Shown here: positions 46,089 to 59,436 of the stretch, one piece after another
Numbering within the stretch: the stretch's first letter is position 1
Layout of the letters: every line of letters begins with the position of its first letter
Assembly (NCBI GenBank): GCA_027943245.1
Contig: JANDJZ010000281.1
Coordinates: forward strand, 1 to 64,000
Length of the DNA stretch: 64,000 nucleotides
Source: Acanthamoeba sp. SK_2022b
Taxonomy: Eukaryota > Discosea > Longamoebia > Acanthamoebidae
Direction: 5' to 3'
The notes under the pieces: model-generated
Told to the model about the DNA's origin: nothing
Databases searched by the model: none
Seen by the model: the letters and a program-made list of their open reading frames with translations, nothing else
Translations under genes and position numbers: made by a program

Positions 46089-46869
46089 ATGGACTTCCTC
46101 AGCAGCATGCCCCCACTGCAGCCGATTGCGCTCGTGAGCTCGTCCGCTGCGCCTGTGGTGGGCGTGGTGCGACCACGGAGTCTTTTCGAGAGCATCGTCG
46201 TAGCGCCTGAACCGCTTCTTCCTTCATCCTGCTCCTCACTCCACGCCCCTTCTTCCACGCCATCGCGCGTAATGTCGAGCCCCATGTCTACATCAGCGTC
46301 GGATTTGATGGAATTTTGTTCCCCCTCCAAAAAGCCTAGACCCGACGCTGCGCAGAACATCAAGACTACTCTTCATCAGAAGCGAAAATGGGATTCCGTG
46401 GACGACGATGAGGAAGAGGAGGAAGAGGAAGAGCTCAATGATTCGTCGGACGATGAGGATGAAGCTTCACAGCAGTGCAGGCAACGTGCACAGAGCAGGC
46501 CCGTGGTCTCCTTCCCCGCCTCGCCTGAGATGGACAAGGGGGCGAAGCAGCAACGGCTTGTGCAGAAGAAGCCTGACACAAGGGACATCCCACGGGCACG
46601 ACATATCATTCTGCGCTTCTCTGCTTCTCTCGATACGGTACAGATACTCTTTGTTTGTCTTGCGTCAGGAGATCCTGACTCCAATTTTTACATGGATGCA
46701 GGTCGAGGCAAAAATCGTGTGCAAGGAACCGTGGGGCGTTCGTGTGGAGGTGCTAGAGGAACGGCCCGACCTCAGTTTGTCGATTGGAACGCGCTACTGG
46801 GCTCGATTCACCGGCATGGTGAGCCCCATCACTAACATCCCCATTATGGAAGCCATGCATCCGTGCTAG
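46089..46869 (+). CDS. Hypothetical Ser/Glu-rich protein
   Basis: Two exons, 46089-46637 and 46702-46869, about 238 residues. N-terminal two thirds is disordered (Ser/Pro-rich then an acidic run about residues 105-112); the C-terminus is compact (HIILRFSASLDT across the intron, then WGVRVEVLEERPDL). No family recognised. Confidence 0.55.
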
Positions 46870-47096
46870 TGCAGCACGATAGCAGGCCTGCCTCCTAAAT
46901 GACCTCTTACTATCATTCTTCTTGTCCCAATCCTGTACATTTCAGCGCTTGCCTCACGGGACGAGCAAGTAGCAACAGAACGTGTTGATCGTTTTGTACA
47001 TTTCGTGGAACTTATTTTCAAAAAGTAAAAAGCAAAAGCTGAAAGTTTTTAAAATCAAATGCAACTCAACTCCAGCTCATTAGCTCATCTTGCAAG

Positions 47097-49350
47097 ATGG
47101 ACAGCCTATTGAGCGCCTACGGCCCTGGTGATGAGGAAGATGAGATCTCGATTCCTAATTCTGCTCCACGCCCTTCCCTTACTCCGTCGCTTCAAGCAGC
47201 TGCCCCGCGACCAGGAGCGATGGATCAGTACCACCTCCTTTTTCACCAACACCAGCGCGGCGGGGCTTCTCCCTGTGTCAGCCACTTCTATCCTGAGATT
47301 GGGCCCGATCCTGGCGCGAGCGGCAAGAGGAAATGGGCCGGCGCAAGTAGCGGCCCGCTCACCCAGCCAGATCATCATCATCATCATCTTCAACAACAGC
47401 AGCCAGCAGCTCCCGCGTTTATCCGACCCTATGAGGCCAAGCGTACGCGGCTGCCGGGCCCCACCGTGGCCTTCCCCCGCCTTCCCCTTCTACAAGGCGA
47501 GGAAGAGGAGCGCTCCTCTTCCACTCCAGCCAGCACCGCGGCTCCCTCTTCGTTGGCACTACCGCCCGCTGCTTCTTCATCATCGTCACCGCCGGCGCCA
47601 TCATCATCCTCATCGTCTTTGTCTTCTTGCACGGCGCGCCTGGTCCAGCCGCGCCTGCCGTCGACGCTCTTCAATCGGATGCGACGGCCACAGAAGGCGG
47701 CCGCGACCGAGACCCGCCTCGTGCAGCGCATCACCCACCGCTTCGCCGGCCTCCACACGGGGCCCGTCAACGCCTGCCGCTGGTCGTCCACCCACGGTGC
47801 GCTTGCTGGCCTCGTGTGTCGTGTGTCGTGTCGTGTCGTGTCGTGTCGTGTCGTGTCGTGTCGTGTGTCCTGTGTGGTTGACGGGCGAGCCTGGCAGGCG
47901 TGTTCGTGGCGACGGCGTCGATGGACAAGACGATCAGGGTGTGGGACGCCTTCGCGGCGGTGAGCGCGGGCCCGCCGGGCTGCGTCGCCACGCTGCGCGA
48001 CCACGCGGAGGCCGTCACGGACGTCCGATGGAACGCCGACAACACGCGGCTACTCTCCGGCAGCTTCGACAAGACGGCGCTGCTCACCGACCTGGAGACC
48101 TGCACTCCCCTACACGTATTCGTTATTTCTCTCCTGTGTGTGTGTGTGTGTTGATGTATGCCAAGTAGTGGTTGAACCTTTCTCCTGGGCGTGTGGTTGG
48201 TTCAACGGGCAGTCGTTCAAACACAAGGAGATGATCACCACCGTCAACTGGCACCCGGAGCAGCCAGACCTCTTCTTGGCTGGCGGCTACCGCCACGGCA
48301 TCGTGTGCTGGGACTCCCGCTCCAACAGGTACGCCACACCCATCATTTTTTAATTTTATATATATTTGTTTTCATTTTTAATCAGATAAAGCAAAGAATT
48401 CCCCAGCCCAAAATTGAGAAAGTTGTTAAAAAGGAGATATCGCCCCACCCAGATTGGTTTGAACTGGGGTCCCAGGTACCAGAAACCTTTTTGCTGCCAA
48501 CTACACCATGAGGCGCTCTTATTTATTGGTGGGTTGTCTACAAATTTATACAAGAATTTTACCTTGTAACAAGAACGCGTTGTTGGGCAGTGTGGTGGCG
48601 CAGTACAAGGGAGTGTTTGGATCTGTGCAGGCGATAGAGTGGCTGCACGGCGGAAGCCAGTTTGTGTCCTCGTCAGACGTCACCAAGCGTAACTCCATTG
48701 ACAGGGCCATCCTCGTTTGGGACTTTACACACGTTCGCTCTCGCTCTCTTCTCTCTCGCTACACGTTCCAGGCGCATTTTTGAACTTGTTGTTCTGCTTT
48801 CCAGCGCACGGTGTTGTCGAACCAGGTCTACCAGGAGGCCTACACATGCCCCTCCCTGAAGGCCCACCCCGATGGCGCCCACTTCGTGGCCCAATCCAAC
48901 GCCGGCTACATCGCCATCTTCTCGTCGCGTGCACCCTTCAAGCTCAACAAATACAAAGTAATCGTCACTCTCTCCCTTTTTCGTTAGATATGTTAATTAA
49001 TTAATGTATTTTAAATATTAATTAATTTTTTAATTCTACTCACGCGCGAGCGATAGCGGTTCGAGGGGCACCAGGTGGAGGGCTATCGTGTGGGATGCGA
49101 CATTAGCCCCGATGGTTCGCTGGTGGCCACGGGCTCGGCCGACGGCTCGATCCACTTCTACTCGTGGTACTCGGGCAAGCCGATCAAGAGGCTCACCACC
49201 ACCGCAGCGGCCAGATCGACGACGACGCCCGTCGTCGGCGGGCAAGGGGCCTGTACTGACGTGGCCTTCCACCCACTGCATGCGCAAGTGATGGCCGCGT
49301 GCAGCTGGGACGGGTCAGTGCTCTTGCTCGGCGGTGATCCCGCCGCTTGA
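47097..49350 (+). CDS. WDR25-like WD40-repeat protein
   Basis: Six exons in phase: 47097-47796, 47898-48115, 48213-48328, 48591-48732, 48805-48957, 49057-49350. N-terminal half is disordered and His/Gln/Pro-rich. WD repeats follow from about residue 220: GPVNACRWSS, VFVATASMDKTIRVWD, VTDVRWNADNTRLLSGSFDK, FLAGGYRHGIVCWDSR, FVSSSDVT..AILVWDF and, most diagnostic, RFEGHQVEGYRVGCDISPDG near the end, which matches WDR25 orthologues. WDR25 proteins have no firmly known function. The second intron carries a GTGTC pentanucleotide repeat (47817-47862); the intron 48329-48590 contains a degenerate tRNA. Confidence 0.8.
48440..48515 (-). pseudogene. tRNA-Gln pseudogene inside an intron
   Basis: Same tRNA as the two at 40.7-41.1 kb but with CCAA inserted in the T-loop (11 instead of 7 bases), a weakened D-stem and a mismatch in the anticodon stem, on the minus strand within intron 48329-48590 of the WD40 gene. 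It retains box A and most of box B. Confidence 0.85.
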
Positions 49351-49479
49351 AAGTTTTTTGCCTGGGCCCGAAATTATTGATCCTATTAATAATAAACGAT
49401 ATTAATGTGAGATGTAAATACAAATAAATAAATAAAATAAAATAAATAAAAAATCGTTGTGTGGTTTCTCCCATTGCCA

Positions 49480-52335
<2,856 letters not shown>

Positions 52336-52474
52336 CTCCAACTCGCCTTGCCAGCCGCTGAGTGATTTCTTTTTATTTTCTCTTTTTTTCTATTTCCCGC
52401 CCAGAGAGCAAGAGCAGCGCTACGTAGAGGTTCATGTATTTGTGATGGCAAGGCCACAGGCCAAGGGCGGCAGG

Positions 52475-53171
52475 TCAGTAGTGGGGCACCTGCTTCTCGC
52501 TCATGAGGCCACCCGAGATGTCTGGCGTCTGCGAGGGCAGCGGCAGGGTGTGCACCTCGTGCACGTCCGGGCGTGCCTGCAGGATCTTCTCGAAGCGCTC
52601 GGCCACCTCCTGCAGAGTCAACTTCTGCTCCTTTTCCTCGGGCTTCGTCTCCAGGAGCTCGAACTTGACGTAGAGTCGCTGCTCGATCATGACAAGATGA
52701 AGTGCGTAATAATGAGCAAAAACGTCCACTACACAGAGCGAAGGACACCAAGCACAGACATACGTTGGGCACGGTGACGCGAAGGTAGGCATCAGCATAG
52801 CCGTGCTCCTTCAGCAGCTGGCTCCACTCCTGAGCCTTGTTGTCGATGTCTCCCTTCTCGTGCTCTACCGCGAATAATAGATATTGAAAAATGAATTAAT
52901 AATAATAATAAATAAATAAGAGGGCACAGGGCAATGACCAACCTTGAGGAAAGACCAGGAAGGTGGGGTGGGGCACGGGTAGTGGCACGTGGTGGTGTTG
53001 GTGATGAAAGCCCTCGGCCTCGACATTCCGTTCCCTCTCGGCCATCTCCCGCCCGCGCTGCTCCCACTTGGCCTTGTCGAACTGTATCTTCCAGAGAACG
53101 GAAGGGTCGATGCCATGCGCGCCCGCGGCCTGCATGTGGTCCTTCACCTCCTTATTTTCGTTTGCGGCCAT
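52475..53171 (-). CDS. Hypothetical small protein
   Basis: Exons 52943-53171, 52764-52864, 52475-52681 in phase, about 178 residues. Starts MAANENKEVKDHMQAAG; the middle is charged and helical (EHEKGDIDNKAQEWSQLLKE) and the last exon reads QRLYVKFELLETKPEEKEQ and AERFEKILQARPDV. No signal peptide and no recognised domain. Head-to-head with the Sep15-like gene, 250 bases apart. Confidence 0.6.
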
Positions 53172-53420
53172 AGTCTAGTGTCCTGTGTGTTTGTTATGTT
53201 CTTCTGAATGGTGCCAGTGGGTAATGTGTTGTGCTCGACAGCCACTAACGATTCGTGGATGTAGCGGAGTGGCCAGGGTTATTCGGTGCGCCCGTTCGGC
53301 GACTTTCGGTCAAAAAGTCGAACAGGCGTAAGATGGTTGATGATGTCACAGTTCATAGTTCCTGCCGACAACAGAAGAGGGAGGTGACGTAAGCGCTTAC
53401 GTTGTGTTGCAGAACTGAAG

Positions 53421-54327
53421 ATGAGGTCGTGGGGTTGGGTTGTGGTGGTTGCACTGGTGGTGGCTCTCCAAGCCGCAGCGATTGGTGGTGCGGTGGTGAA
53501 AGAAGAAAAGGCTGCCGAATGTGCTGAATTGGGCTTCGACGCCGCCGCCCTTTCCTGCTCCTCCTGCTCTCTACTCCACAAGTGCGTGTCTCCTTTCTTC
53601 TTCTATTGTGTCGTTTTGCTTTATAAACCATTATTTTTAATTTTAAAAATAATAATAATAATAATAATCGTAATTTATTTTGCCAAGGTTCGTTCAAGAT
53701 GAGAGCCTTGTGGCCGACTGTCGCAAGTGCTGCAGCGGAGAAGAGGTCACCGACGACAACCGCATCTTCGACCACGCTCGTGTACGACCCTCCCTTTCCT
53801 TCGCCTTGGCTGGCTTTGTGTGTAAGCTTACGTGGCGCCCATCTGAACCACAACAGCTGGAGATGGACAAGATCTACATGATGAGCCTGGCCTACTACAA
53901 CCCGGGCCTCTACCACTTCTTCCGCGGGCCCTTGAGTCGCTTCTCTGGTACTCCTCATCACGCCATCGCCCATGAGCATGTCACTCACCTCTGAACACTA
54001 CTTCGCTGATGCTGCACCAGGTCTGCAAGTGGTGGACAAACCCAACACGAGGCCCACCCTCGTCTTCCTCGACGCGGCTGGCGAACCCCAGCTCACCACC
54101 TCGTACGTTTCCCTCGTCTACTTCCACTAGTTCGTCTTCTACTTCGCGGTGCTTCATGTTGCTGATGAAGAAGCTGTTTTGTTGGTGTTGGCTCCAGCGT
54201 GGACGGGTGGAAGGAGGAGACGATCGTCGAGTACCTCGAAGCCAAGCTCACCGACAAGCGGGGCAAGCCCCTCGGAGAAGGCGCCCAGGTGCCCCGCTGG
54301 CTGCAAAGCTTCGTCGAAAAGAATTAA
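53421..54327 (+). CDS. Sep15/selenoprotein F-family ER protein, redox motif lost
   Basis: Five exons in phase: 53421-53581, 53688-53781, 53857-53947, 54021-54102, 54198-54327; about 184 residues. Starts with a clear signal peptide (WGWVVVVALVVALQAAA). The conserved N-terminal Cys-rich module is present (CAELGFDAA; CSSCSLL; DCRKCCSGEE), the part that binds UDP-glucose:glycoprotein glucosyltransferase in animal Sep15. The thioredoxin-like part follows (GLYHFFRGPLSRFSGLQVV, then PTLVFLDAAGEP and YLEAKL). Where animal Sep15 has the redox LEVCGU, this protein has LEMDKI: no Cys, no Sec, and no in-frame TGA in any exon. It should fold but not act as an oxidoreductase. Confidence 0.85.
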
Positions 54328-54565
54328 AAAAAAACAAATTAAAAAAACACAAACAAATTAAAAACAAAAAAATAAAAATAAATCTCGCTCTTTCACGCTA
54401 CACAAACCCAACGCACACTTTTCTATGTCCACTCTAGACCACACGCCATGTATTGTTCTTGAAGATGAAGAGGGAGCTGTGGATATGTGTCGTATGTACA
54501 AAACAACGCAACGATGTGTATGTGGAAAGGAGAGGAGGGGAAGGGGAAGCAGAGAGCGCGCGCGC

Positions 54566-56604
54566 TCAGTTCCAGTCGCGGCCGGGCAGGACGATGGGCG
54601 CGATGAGGGTCCAGATGTAGAGCAGCGCCGCAAGCCACGAGGTCGACAGCTTGACCCACACCGCCGTGAAGCCGTGATCCACCTTAAGGCTGTCGCACAC
54701 GCACGCACACACACGCACACGCACGATCAGCACAGGCGCGCGAGAAGAGAGAGAGAGAGAGAGAGAGCGGGGGGGGAGGTCGTACTCGTCCGAGTGGCTG
54801 GCGCCGCTGACGATCTGCCAATCGGTCATGATCATGAAGACGTACATGACGCCCAGCAAGAAGGTGATGTGGAAGAAGCTGTAGTTGTAGGCCACCTCGT
54901 CCTTCTCATCGTCCTCGACGCGGCCCTCGTGGTGGTCGTCGTCGTGGTGGTGCGAGTCCGAGCCGGGGATGTTCTCTTCGTTCAGCTCCGGCAGCAGCTT
55001 GTCTCCCTGCACAACATTTTTTGTAGACACCACTGAGCACACCGCACACGCAACGCGCGCGCGCGCAGTGGAGAGGGAGACAAACCTCCTCGGCAGCCTG
55101 GATGGAGCTGTCGGTGGTGGCGCCGGTGCCGCCCTCGAGCAGGTCGTTGCCCTTGGTGGACATGCGGATGGTGGACCAGCACACGGCGACGATGGTGAAG
55201 GCCGCGCCGGTGAGGACCGACGAGACCGAGCCGCCCATGTTGTCGAACGGGTTGCACTGGAAGCTGCCGCTGTTGGGCTCGCTGCTGACGGCGCTGTAGA
55301 CCAGATACGTGCAGTAGAGCGTGACGACGCCCGACTGAAGCAGGCCCGTGCCGCGGTTGGGGTGGGCCTCCTGGATCTGTTGGGGGTTGGCAGGGCAACA
55401 GCAGTTTGGGGTCAGTCGGAGCTAAACTGCAAAAGACGACCGGAGTTGACCAAAAAGCGAAAGCGAAAGCGAAAGCGGAAAGAGAGAAGAGAGAAGACGC
55501 ACGCGAGAGTGGATGGAGGCAAGGGAGAAGAGGGCGCAGATGAGGATGTTGATGGTGGGGAAGGTGGCGTTCATCCAGCACTCGGAGCCGTTGTAGAAGA
55601 ACACGTAGATGAGGATGGTGCCGGTGAGCGCGACCGCGTAGAGCACGGCCGTGGCGATGAGCAGCAGCCAGTAGTAGGTCTTGTTCTCCTCCCCGGCCTC
55701 GCCCTCGAACTTGTTCAGCCAATTCTCGGCCCTGTTCGCGTGCGTGCGTTGTGTTAGCCAATTGCCTTGGCTGTGCGTGAGCGCGCGTGTTGCGTGTACC
55801 AAGTGTAGGCAAACTCGATGAGGTAGACGAGCTGGATGATGATGAATCCGCCGGCGCCAAACAGGGCGATCCAGCTAAAGACGACAAAGAACTCGTTGGG
55901 AATGAAGAAGGCGGCCACGGTGATGCCCACGATAGCGAGCAGCTTGATGAGCCACCAGCCATCCTGGATGCCCGCGCGGAAGTCGGAGCTGTTCTTGACC
56001 CTGATCATCAGCAGCGCCATCAACCCGTGGAACACCTGACTCACGCCAAGGCCACACACACGGTGAAGTCAGCGCTCAGTGGTCGTGTTTCTCGGCTGGC
56101 AGAGCGCGAGCTACGGTACCGCCATTCCGAAGCAGACTCGGGCTGTGGCCAGCGCACCGACACACCTATGAGAGGGGGGCGTGCGTTAATAGGGCGCGTG
56201 CGGTGGCGGTGCGCTACTTGCGCGTAGAGCCAGGTCTTGGGGCAAAGAAGGGGGAGGGGTCACCATTGATCGTCGTGTTGGCAGACCTTGTCGAGGACGG
56301 GAACGAAGCTGAGGAGCTTGTAGGACCAGAAGTTGAGGATGTACATGGCCACCGCGGCCAGGAAGAAGAATGCGACGTACATGCCGCGCGTGACGACCGA
56401 TTTGGGCATCTTTTGTGATTGCATCGAAGGAAGATAAAAGAGGAGGAGAATTAGGAAAGGTATGGTTTGGGATTAAGGGGGTAAAATCGTTGACAGAGGG
56501 CTCAAGATGCAGGATTGATTTACCATCTTGCCAGCACAGGAGCAGGCGGCGCTGGCGCAGCAAGATGCAGTCTGGCAAGCGAGGAAGCTCACGATGCAAC
56601 CCAT
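54566..56604 (-). CDS. Serine incorporator (SERINC/TMS1) family membrane protein
   Basis: Start at 56604 (MGCIVSFLACQTASCCASAACSC), the Cys-rich N-terminus typical of the family. Further exons carry VVTRGMYVAFFFLAAVAMYI, VCFGMAV joined to FHGLMALLMIRVKNSSDFRAG, then FSWIALFGAGGFIIIQLVYL, INILICALFSLASIHSR, VYSAVSSEP, CNPFDNMGGSVSSVLTG and WLAALLYIWTLIAPIVLPG before the stop at 54566, a ten-helix plan with the SERINC signature DGWWLIKLLAIVG. SERINC proteins occur in ER, plasma membrane and vesicle membranes and affect lipid composition. A His/Asp-rich cytosolic loop is present (SHHHDDDHHEG). Introns carry (GA)n and (AC)n tracts. Confidence 0.85.
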
Positions 56605-56795
56605 CTTCAAAATTACAGGCGATCTACTCTTCCTCCAAGGTCTGTTATGTTTCGAATTGATTGATTGATCAAGGTAGCCTTTTTGCTAATTGAAGTTGCC
56701 GAGCTGCGGAATCAACTCCCGACTTTTACCTGCTTTTCACTGCGAAGCGCAACATTCCTTGCGTTCCGCACGACCTTGAATTTCGCGAGGGGAGG

Positions 56796-58990
56796 ATGGG
56801 CGTGCAAGGAGGAAGACAGGGTGGCGCGCCAGCACGCAAAGCACAGGCAACTGCCAATGCGCGAGGTTGGTGGATTTTCGGCTTTGCGGTTTTAGTGGCA
56901 GCCCTCCTCGCTGCCTTCCTTGCCTCGTCACGCCCACTGTACCCGCTCTTCTCTCTTTTTTAAAATAATAAATAAAAATAATAAATAAAAACAATAATAA
57001 TAACAATAAATCCCACGTGGGTTGTGCTCCAGGGAGGGATGGCCAGGCACAGAGGAGCATTATGACGGAGTGGAGACACTCCATTGGGATAAGACCACGA
57101 ACGCGTCCATTGCCGCCGAGGTTTGCCCGCACCTCACGCTCATTTGGGATTTTTAATTTTTATATAACTTTTATTGTGATATGCTCAGCTCTCCCGCCTG
57201 CGATTGCCGGTGCTGGTGAAGGGCAGCCAAGTGAGCGAATGGAAGGCGTTGAAGCTCTGGACGCCGCAGTACCTGGGCAAGAAGGCACGGCCCGTTCGCC
57301 TGCGCAAAGGTCTGCGCGTGTAGCGCGCTGATGAGGGTCGTGAGCAACAGGTGTCGTTCCTGAAGAGCGCGCGCAATGGCACGGAACCGCGCTTCATCGG
57401 AGTGTCGGGCAAGGAGGGCCTCATGGACGCCTCGCTCCTCCACCCGGCCAACGAGACTGGTCGCAACTTCCACCTGCAGGACATCCGCATGAAGGACTTT
57501 CTCCTCCACGATCAGGTTCGCCCACTTGCACATGCGCGCACACATGCCATGGACTGTGGTGCATGGGCTCTGGTTGTGGAACTCATCGCAATGGCGCAGG
57601 CCACGCCCAAGACCGAGTACCACTACTACAGCGGGCCGATGGCTTGGTGGCCTGGAGGTGTCCCCCTTCGGCTACGGCGGTGGTGACGCCTTTCCTCAAT
57701 TAATACGTCGTGTGTGGTGGCATGTGGTGCAGAGCTGCATTCGCATGTGATGCCGATCGACTTCCTACAGGTCGACAAAGAGCTGGCGGTCCCCAGCGTA
57801 TGGATGGGCCACAAGGGAGTACGTCCAACCATCATATTCATTGAAATTATCTGACGACTTTTGGTGGCAGGTGACAGCACAATGCCACTTTGATCGGTCC
57901 TACAACTTCTTCGTGCAGATCTATGGTAAGCTCGTTCATTCAACATCATCATTGGCTTTGCATTGCGGGAATGCCTTAACGTCGAAACATTGACAGGTCG
58001 TAAGAAGTGGACCCTGTATCCGCCTGAGAGCTGGGCGCTGTTCTACCTGTACCCGCACTTGCATCCCAACTACCACCAGTCGCAGGTCGACTTTGCCAGT
58101 CCAGACCGGGAGCGCTTTCCTCTCTTCGCCCGCCTCAACGGCCAACAGGTCGTGCTCGAGCCCGGGGACGTACTCTACATACCTCGTACGCACCTCCCGA
58201 TTTGTCATTTTATTGCTTATTCTCTTTAAATACTAAACAAGAAAATGCTACTGGGTGATTTCTGCTTTTTTATGTTTTAAAAATGTGTTTTTTATAACAT
58301 AATTACATTATTTGTTTTTGTGTAGCGTATTGGTTCCATCAGGTGGAGTCGCTGGACACGGGCATATCGCTGTCGGTCATCTCGCCCTCCGAGGAGGAGT
58401 TCGTGTGGAACCAGGTCCAGTACTACCCGCTCTTCTTCCTGCCCACCCACGACCACGCCGAGGCCGACGAGGCTGACAACGCGAAGAGGACGACGGCTGC
58501 TGGACCGCTAGCGAGCAAAGAGTGGCCCATGTTCCCACATCGCGTGGCTACGGCGCGGCTCTACTTGACCCAACTCATAGGGCATGTCATCGAGGACCGC
58601 CAGATGGCCAACGACTTTGTCGCGGCGGCCCTGATCGACCGCCGCTACGCGCCGCTCGCTGCGCAACTCGGGCCGCTCGTCGACCCGAGCGTGGAGCGCG
58701 CCATCGCGCGCCATGACTGCTTCCGAGACGAGATCGAAGGCGACGGCGACGGCGACGCGGAGTGGCAAGCGCGGGTGGACGACTGGAGGCAGCGAGAGGT
58801 CGAGACCAAGAAGGAGGTGAGGAAGGCGGCCTACAGGCAGAGCCGGCTGCTGCGGGATCTCCTCTCGGTGTCTGATGGCGTGGGCGCCATCGTGCTGGCC
58901 AACCACATCGAGCAGGTGGCCAACGCCACCGTAGGCTGGCGCAACGCCTTCGCGTTCCTCCGCCTCTGCTTCCCGGCTGCCTCGGCGTAG
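56796..58990 (+). CDS. Membrane-anchored JmjC/cupin_8 oxygenase
   Basis: Nine exons in phase: 56796-56938, 57033-57120, 57189-57317, 57351-57515, 57600-57657, 57733-57818, 57871-57925, 57997-58185, 58326-58990. N-terminus has one hydrophobic helix (WWIFGFAVLVAALLAAFLAS) acting as a signal anchor. The JmjC core has the Fe(II) sites: CHFDRSYNFFVQIYGRKKW (H and D) and LEPGDVLYIPPYWFHQV (third H, and the Lys for 2-oxoglutarate). C-terminal 250 residues are helical with no known domain. Cupin_8 proteins hydroxylate proteins or RNA; the membrane anchor suggests action in the secretory pathway rather than the nucleus. The exon junctions all fit. Confidence 0.85.
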
Positions 58991-59114
58991 GTCGCCCGCA
59001 CAATTTTGTCGACATATATACGAATTCCACCAATGCTGGCGTTGCCCAATTAATTTATGGCCAAGTTCCGACAAATCGTGCGATAGAAAGGAACACGCAA
59101 CATTCCCACACAAC

Positions 59115-59401
59115 ATGGAGGAGGGGCGGGCGCTACGGGAAGACGGAGACGATGGGGCCCTGCCAGAGGCCACCACCAGCCCCGGAGGCAGCATTGTGAT
59201 GGAGAAGGAATGGAAGGAACGGATCCGAGCGTTGAAGGAGGTGGCCTATCGGGTGTGGGCGATGGAGTTACCCATAACCACAGAGACTGGTCCCGCGGAG
59301 GGGGCGGGGTCAGTGCTGGCCTTTGTGGCTCCGCTGCTACTGCCCCACTCCGACCCTCATTTCCTTCACCTCATGTGGACGAAAAGGTGCCCAATCCATT
59401 T

Positions 59402-59436
<35 letters not shown>

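Noticed and set aside
53688..53947. Selenocysteine UGA in the Sep15-like gene
   Set aside because: No in-frame TGA exists in these exons; the motif position encodes DKI.
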